From Bacteroidales bacterium UBA4284 (lineage in GTDB: Bacteria > Bacteroidota > Bacteroidia > Bacteroidales > UBA932): a stretch of DNA of 10,269 nt. Below are positions 6,534 through 10,269 of this stretch, one piece after another. Position 1 is the stretch's first letter. Every line of letters starts with the position of its first letter. The notes beneath the pieces are model-generated. The model ran no database searches and was not told the DNA's origin. It worked only from the letters and a program-made list of their open reading frames with translations. Position numbers and translations under genes: made by a program. The stretch covers positions 1-10,269 of the forward strand of contig DGVM01000224.1 of NCBI GenBank assembly GCA_002395925.1, given 5' to 3'.

Positions 6534-8000
6534 ATGAAAAAGTTCGCGAAAAAACTCTCCTCCGTCCTTGTCCTTGCTTTGTTTTTGGGCCTTTCCGCCT
6601 GTGAAGGCCACCAGGAAGAAGCCGCTTGCCCACCGGAGTTGACCGCCCTGCTCGAGCAGGCGTCGGCCGATGCGGCGCTCCAGCGCTTTGAGCCGGCAAT
6701 GCAAAAGGCGCTTCGGGCGCTTGAAATATCTGATGCGGAGAATTCCCGGCAAGGGCGCGTTCAGGCGCTATCTACGATAGTAGGGATAGACATCCTGACA
6801 AGCCGCGACGACGACGCCTGGGAAAAGGCAGTCGAGGCGGAGTCCATCGCCCGGGAGTGCGGTTTCAGCTCCGAACTGGCCGGCATACTCATCAGCAAAG
6901 CCAAGCTCTGTTCGTATGCCGAGATTTCCCCTGAGACAGGGCGGAACGACGAAGGCCTTGGCTACGCGCAGCAGGCGCTTGCTCTTGCCGAAGAAATCGG
7001 CGACGCCGGGCAGCAGGCAGAGGCGTGCTACGTCATCGCTTCCCTCTATATCAATAAGAACCGATGGTCCGATTCCATCGACCCCGATATATACAGGACT
7101 GCGGGCGAGTATCTTGACAAGGGGCAGGCTATCGCCGATACATACGACATTGCGCGCCTTAAGCGAAATGGTATCATGTTCCGTTCGCGCTGGTTCCAGC
7201 AGGGCGAACGCAACGAGGAGGCCATTGCCTGGTTCGAGAAGGTGCGCAGCACGCTCTCGGCGACCGACTATCTGACAGCAGCCTCTCTGGACGACCGCCT
7301 GGTGCGGCTTTATACCAGGGTGGGGCAGCCACAGACGGCTCTTGACCGGCACGACGACTATGTACTGCAGATGCAGAAGTACATGCAACAGAAGGAAGAC
7401 GAGACCCTTCAGGAGATGGAAACCCGCTTTGCCGTACAGGAAAAGGAGAGGCGGATAGAGCGCAGCCGTTATCAGATATGGGTGCTGGTGCTTGCCCTGT
7501 CGCTTGCCCTGACCATTATCGTAATAGTGATTCTGGGGCTTCGAAAAGCCCGACGCCGCTCCCTCGAACTCAAACGACTGAGCGACACCAGGCAGCAGAT
7601 TATCGATCTGCTTTCCAGAGACCTGCGCAATCCCATCAACGGCCTTGGCGATGCCATCTCGGACCTCTCTTCCGATGCCGCCGTGCTGGAACCGGAAACA
7701 ATACGCGAGAAATGCCGCGAGCTTTCCGACAGGGCGGAATCAATCAACGCCGATGTGGCCGACTATGTGGGCGATCTGCTGATAGAGCGCAGCCGGAGGA
7801 TAGCCGACATCGGCCTGTCGCAGCGGGAGATTCAGATTATCCGACTGAGCGCGGAGGGACTCAAGGCTTCGGAAATTGCGGAGCGGGTGCATCTCAGCGT
7901 GCATACGGTCAACACCCATCGTCAGCGTATCTACGCCAAGATGGAAGTGAAGAATGTCTCGGAGATGATGCACAAAGCCTCCGAACTGGGTCTTATTTGA
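6534..8000 (+). CDS. Membrane-anchored TPR protein with degenerate HisKA-like segment and LuxR HTH
   Basis: This is a predicted one-polypeptide signal transducer of 488 residues. The start at ATG 6534 is chosen because it begins a signal sequence, MKKFAKKLSSVLVLALF, ending in the lipobox LSAC (C23); an upstream GTG would add 12 residues before it. Residues ~30-275 are TPR-like helical repeats, expected in the periplasm (for example QQALALAEEIGDAGQQAEAC). A charged, coiled-coil-like stretch (~279-313) leads into one membrane span (~314-336, WVLVLALSLALTIIVIVIL) followed by positive RKARRR. Residues ~353-420 resemble a histidine-kinase dimerisation helix, but the H-box reads SRDLRNPIN (361-369), with R362 where the phosphorylated His normally sits, and there is no ATPase domain. 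Residues ~427-488 are a complete LuxR/GerE helix-turn-helix (GLKASEIAERVHLSVHTVNTH). It is divergent from the peptide-lipoprotein unit and is its likely regulator by position only. Confidence 0.9.
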   Translation: MKKFAKKLSSVLVLALFLGLSACEGHQEEAACPPELTALLEQASADAALQRFEPAMQKALRALEISDAENSRQGRVQALSTIVGIDILTSRDDDAWEKAVEAESIARECGFSSELAGILISKAKLCSYAEISPETGRNDEGLGYAQQALALAEEIGDAGQQAEACYVIASLYINKNRWSDSIDPDIYRTAGEYLDKGQAIADTYDIARLKRNGIMFRSRWFQQGERNEEAIAWFEKVRSTLSATDYLTAASLDDRLVRLYTRVGQPQTALDRHDDYVLQMQKYMQQKEDETLQEMETRFAVQEKERRIERSRYQIWVLVLALSLALTIIVIVILGLRKARRRSLELKRLSDTRQQIIDLLSRDLRNPINGLGDAISDLSSDAAVLEPETIREKCRELSDRAESINADVADYVGDLLIERSRRIADIGLSQREIQIIRLSAEGLKASEIAERVHLSVHTVNTHRQRIYAKMEVKNVSEMMHKASELGLI

Positions 8001-8196
8001 GTGCAAGTATGAGCGCATCCAGCTGCCGGCTGCTCATTCCGTGAGAAAGCAGGTAGTCCGAGAAAGATTTTGCGTAGTCGATGCGGCTCTCATCTACAAG
8101 ATATACGCATCCGCGGAGGAACAGCGCCCTCTCTGCGCTTATGTTTCCCTCAATTGCGGCGGAAACAAGTATTAAGGAGGCGAGTATTCTCTTCAT
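7993..8196 (-). CDS. 67-residue hypothetical protein with its own promoter
   Basis: I do not recognise this protein. It begins MKRILASLILVSAAIEGNIS, possibly a short signal peptide or an amphipathic helix, and ends SSRQLDALILALK. Codon choice resembles the neighbouring genes (GAC TAC, CAG CTG, CGC), and the residue mix is that of an ordinary protein, unlike the Arg/Pro-rich shadow frames nearby. It converges with the LuxR-type gene and overlaps its last 8 bp. A well-spaced promoter lies about 50 nt upstream. A tiny frame (ATG AAT ATA TGA, plus-strand 8204-8193) ends across its start codon in an ATGA overlap and could assist or damp initiation. No Shine-Dalgarno sequence is seen. It might instead be the coding-like part of an RNA antisense to the regulator's 3' end. 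Confidence 0.55.
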   Translation of the reverse strand: MKRILASLILVSAAIEGNISAERALFLRGCVYLVDESRIDYAKSFSDYLLSHGMSSRQLDALILALK

Positions 8197-8249
8197 ATAT
8201 TCATATAAGCGAGCGGAGCATCCGGGTGAAAAACCAGGAAGCTATCCTA

Positions 8250-8280
8250 CAAAAATAACCAACAAATCAAAAAATGCAAA
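8250..8280 (-). promoter_or_regulatory. Consensus Bacteroidota promoter on the minus strand
   Basis: Read on the minus strand, TTTG (8280-8277) is followed after exactly 19 nt by TATTTTTG (8257-8250). Both elements and the spacing match the Bacteroidota primary-sigma consensus TTTG-N19-TAnnTTTG. The predicted start is near 8243, leaving a leader of about 47 nt before the 67-codon gene. This is the best promoter by pattern in the window. Confidence 0.65.
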
Positions 8281-8315
8281 ATGTTGTGCCGCAAATAACA
8301 ATTCACATAAATTGC

Positions 8316-8323
8316 TATATTTG
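8316..8323 (+). promoter_or_regulatory. -7 box directly before the lipoprotein gene
   Basis: TATATTTG matches TAnnTTTG fully and ends seven bases before ATG 8331. No TTG lies 19-20 nt upstream. If active, transcription would begin at or within a base or two of the ATG. It would fire away from the minus-strand promoter at 8250-8280, making a divergent promoter pair. Confidence 0.4.
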
Positions 8324-8330
8324 CACTATT

Positions 8331-9569
8331 ATGCGTAAGTGTGTACTTTCACTGTTGGTCCTGAGCCTCGCCATGTGCCTGCATTCCTGCGGCAATGGCG
8401 TTGCCGGTACTTCTTCTTCCGATGCCCCCGAAATGCTGCAGGCAGTGCCTTCCGATGCCCTTTGCATCGGTGTTTTCGACCGTCTGGACCATGCCCTGGA
8501 CCGCATGACCGATTCTACCAGCATCTTACGCAGCCTGGATTACGGCCGGTTCGGCAGGGCGCGTTGCGTCGTGGCCAAGTGCGACGTCAGCTCGCTCGAG
8601 CCTCTTGCCGTCATAGAATGTGGCAGGGCTGCCGATGATACGCTTGCCGTCGCATCCTCCCTCATGCAACAGGCTGATTCCTCGCACATCAGCCATGCCT
8701 TCGTCAGTCTCGACAGTCATAACGCTCTGCTGCTCAGTCCGTCAGAGACTGTTATAACGGTGGCTCTGCGGCATCTTTCTTCCGGATCTTCTGTACTCGA
8801 CGCCCCCGATTTCGACCGCGTGCTGTCTGTGCTGCCGTCGGCTGATTACCTGATTTACCGCAGCAGGGGCGCGGCCAAGCTGTTCAAGGGCCTTGTGCCC
8901 GGGGCTTTGGGCAAGGCTGCTGTGCTTTTCGTACGTGACGCCAGCGAGTGGATGATAGAAAGCGGGGAGTCTTTTTCCTGCGTGGCTCCCGAATCCGAGA
9001 AATACTTCTGCAATTTTCTTTCTCCCATTTCCGAGGCCCCAAGCAAACTTTCGGCGGTGCTTCCCGGGGAGTACGATTATTTTGTGGATATCCCTCTTGC
9101 CGATACCAAGGCCTACAGGAATGCATACGAAACCTGGCTCGACGCCAACGTGGCCCTGGATGGCTACAACGCCGGAATATCCCGGATAAAGAAGCAGACC
9201 CGCACGGATCCCAGGATGTGGGAAACCGAAGCGGGAGTACGCGAGGCGGCGGTGGTGATCCTTCCCGAAGGCAAGCTCAACATGCTGCGGGTCAAGGATA
9301 AATGCACTTCCGACGGGGTGACTGCCAATCCCCGCACCGGTTTCGCCCGCGCCCTCTACGGAGAAATTTTCGCCGATGCCGACAGCTGCATGCTGTCCTG
9401 CGGCAACTGGATAATAAGCGGCCAGCGTGCCGCATTGGAGCAATTCGAGGCCGCTGCCAAGGCGCCCCGCGACTGGCCTGCAAAGGCCAAGGCGATCGCC
9501 GGCCGGCCCGATGCCCGTCTTACATGGAATCACGACAATACTATTAGAATATGGCATTCCAATCGGTAA
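8331..9569 (+). CDS. Lipoprotein of unknown function (DUF3352-like plan)
   Basis: This is a 412-residue predicted lipoprotein. ATG 8331 is chosen because it begins the signal peptide MRKCVLSLLVLSLAMCLHSC, with lipobox LHSC and C20; an upstream in-frame ATG at 8274 would add 19 residues before the signal. The mature part has no further membrane span. It opens with VPSDALCIGVFDRLDHALDR, a phrase that resembles Bacteroidales lipoproteins of the DUF3352 type, in which each half tests how one substrate-like domain folds; I know no proven role. The protein holds several cysteines scattered through its length. Its last 19 nt overlap the start of the acyl-CoA ligase gene in another frame, so the two are translated from one mRNA, suggesting an envelope-lipid link by position only. 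The DUF3352 assignment is tentative; the coding call is firm. Confidence 0.85.
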   Translation: MRKCVLSLLVLSLAMCLHSCGNGVAGTSSSDAPEMLQAVPSDALCIGVFDRLDHALDRMTDSTSILRSLDYGRFGRARCVVAKCDVSSLEPLAVIECGRAADDTLAVASSLMQQADSSHISHAFVSLDSHNALLLSPSETVITVALRHLSSGSSVLDAPDFDRVLSVLPSADYLIYRSRGAAKLFKGLVPGALGKAAVLFVRDASEWMIESGESFSCVAPESEKYFCNFLSPISEAPSKLSAVLPGEYDYFVDIPLADTKAYRNAYETWLDANVALDGYNAGISRIKKQTRTDPRMWETEAGVREAAVVILPEGKLNMLRVKDKCTSDGVTANPRTGFARALYGEIFADADSCMLSCGNWIISGQRAALEQFEAAAKAPRDWPAKAKAIAGRPDARLTWNHDNTIRIWHSNR

Positions 9570-10269
9570 ACAAAATGCTGGAGAGGAGCTTCCAGGCAAA
9601 CTGGGAGCGCGCAGCCCTTTCCAACTACCAGGGCGTCACCCTGAAGTACAGCGACGTTGCCAAGCGCATAGAGCTTCTTCACATCTGCTTTCGCGAGTGC
9701 GGACTGCAGAAGGGCGACAAGGTGGCCCTCTGCTCGAAGAACCAGGCAAACTGGGGCGTATGCTTCCTTGCGGCCATCACTTACGGAGCCGTGCCCGTAC
9801 CTCTGCTGCACGAATTCAAACCCGAAAACATACATTTCCTCGTCAATCATTGCGGGGCCAAGGTGCTCTTTGTCGATGAAGCCAACTGGGAGAACCTCTC
9901 CGAAGCGGAGATGCCCGACGTGCTTGTGTTCGTACGCATGTCCACCCTGCATTACATCCTCGCCCGCGACCAGAAGCTTGTAGAGGCTCGCGAGCACCTC
10001 GGGGAGAAATTCCACAGCATGTATCCCGAAGGTTTCGGCCCTTCCGACCTCAATTACTACGAAGACAGCGCCGATGAACTGGCGCTCATAAACTACACCT
10101 CCGGAACATCTGGTTTCTCGAAGGGCGTCATGCTGCCCTACAGGTCTTTGTGGTGCAATATACGCCTCGCCGGCGAGACTGCGGAGCCGCAGATGAACTG
10201 CGAGTCCAACATGGTCGCCCTGCTGCCCTCCGCCCACATGTACGGAATGATGTTCGAGTTCCTCTTCGA
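9551..10269 (+). CDS. AMP-binding long-chain fatty acyl-CoA ligase-like protein, 3'-truncated
   Basis: This is a member of the ANL adenylate-forming superfamily, close to the FadD-like AMP-binding proteins of Bacteroidales, which activate a fatty acid with ATP to an acyl-AMP and then acyl-CoA. The frame is open from ATG 9551 to the window end (239 codons), so the C-terminal part with the hinge and catalytic lysine region is not seen. Family features are the N-terminal QGVTLKYSDVAKRIE, GDKVALCSKNQANWG, YGAVPVPLLHEFKPENIHFL, and the ATP-phosphate loop YTSGTSGFSKG at residues 182-192 (common form YTSGTTGxPKG). LPSAHMYGM follows near the truncated end. The start overlaps the upstream lipoprotein gene by 19 nt; a second ATG at 9575 is less likely since the first gives the usual family N-terminus. 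The exact acyl substrate cannot be told. Confidence 0.93.
   Translation, partial: MAFQSVNKMLERSFQANWERAALSNYQGVTLKYSDVAKRIELLHICFRECGLQKGDKVALCSKNQANWGVCFLAAITYGAVPVPLLHEFKPENIHFLVNHCGAKVLFVDEANWENLSEAEMPDVLVFVRMSTLHYILARDQKLVEAREHLGEKFHSMYPEGFGPSDLNYYEDSADELALINYTSGTSGFSKGVMLPYRSLWCNIRLAGETAEPQMNCESNMVALLPSAHMYGMMFEFLF

Noticed and set aside
8274..8330. ATG at 8274 as the start of the lipoprotein gene
   Set aside because: It would bury the signal peptide 19 residues in and precede a -7 promoter box at 8316-8323; ATG 8331 fits better.
8070..8338. Two short + strand frames (62 and 85 codons) between the regulator and the lipoprotein gene
   Set aside because: Low-complexity, basic translations without a promoter or plausible start context; the minus strand here has the better promoter and the more protein-like frame.
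8742..9599. Open frame of 285 codons on the minus strand
   Set aside because: It is antisense to the lipoprotein gene at 8331-9569, Gly/His-rich with no motif; the long open frame follows from GC-rich codon structure on the other strand.
9530..10237. Open frame of 235 codons on the minus strand
   Set aside because: It lies opposite the AMP-binding gene, whose motifs are unmistakable; the antisense translation shows no family features.
1..10269. CRISPR arrays, insertion sequences, phage or restriction genes
   Set aside because: No regularly spaced identical repeats, transposase motifs or phage structural genes were found on either strand.

Overview
The window looks like chromosome of a fairly GC-rich member of the Bacteroidales, plausibly Alistipes/Rikenellaceae-like. 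The reasons are Bacteroidota-type promoter boxes (TTTG/TTG, then TAnnTTTG after 19-20 nt), weak or absent Shine-Dalgarno sequences, a fimbrillin-like/BACON/Big_2/FISUMP surface lipoprotein, a membrane-anchored TPR-LuxR regulator, and an AMP-binding protein very close to the Bacteroidales type. The genus is inference from protein style, not from a marker gene.

Layout. Positions 1-2298 are housekeeping on the + strand: the 3' part of typA/bipA, a DUF177 (YceD) gene, rpmF (ribosomal protein L32) and tRNA-Arg(CCU). They end at a strong hairpin with A and T tracts that can terminate transcription from both sides. Positions 2318-6393 are a minus-strand two-gene unit. A 54-residue peptide gene, which does not appear among standard-length ORFs, overlaps by one base a 1303-residue lipoprotein built from a fimbrillin-like N-terminus, a BACON-like domain, an unrecognised cysteine-containing region, four Big_2-type Ig-like domains and a C-terminal FISUMP domain. 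Positions 6394-6533 are a compact divergent control region holding an 8-bp inverted repeat and two direct repeats 11 bp apart.

Positions 6534-8000 (+) encode a TPR/transmembrane/LuxR-HTH regulator whose histidine-kinase-like H-box lacks its histidine. Tail to tail with it, overlapping by 8 bp, is a 67-codon minus-strand gene (7993-8196) with the best-spaced promoter in the window. Positions 8331-9569 (+) encode a lipoprotein of unknown function, followed with a 19-nt overlap by a fatty acyl-CoA ligase-like AMP-binding protein that runs off the window end.

The part most worth attention is 6229-8000: a divergently transcribed membrane-tethered transcription factor facing a peptide-plus-giant-lipoprotein unit, with candidate operators between them. 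This suggests a self-contained surface-protein regulatory cassette, but the link is inferred from position only. A second theme is that promoter -7 boxes sit within about 10 nt of the first usable codon at three + strand genes, hinting at leaderless or nearly leaderless transcripts.
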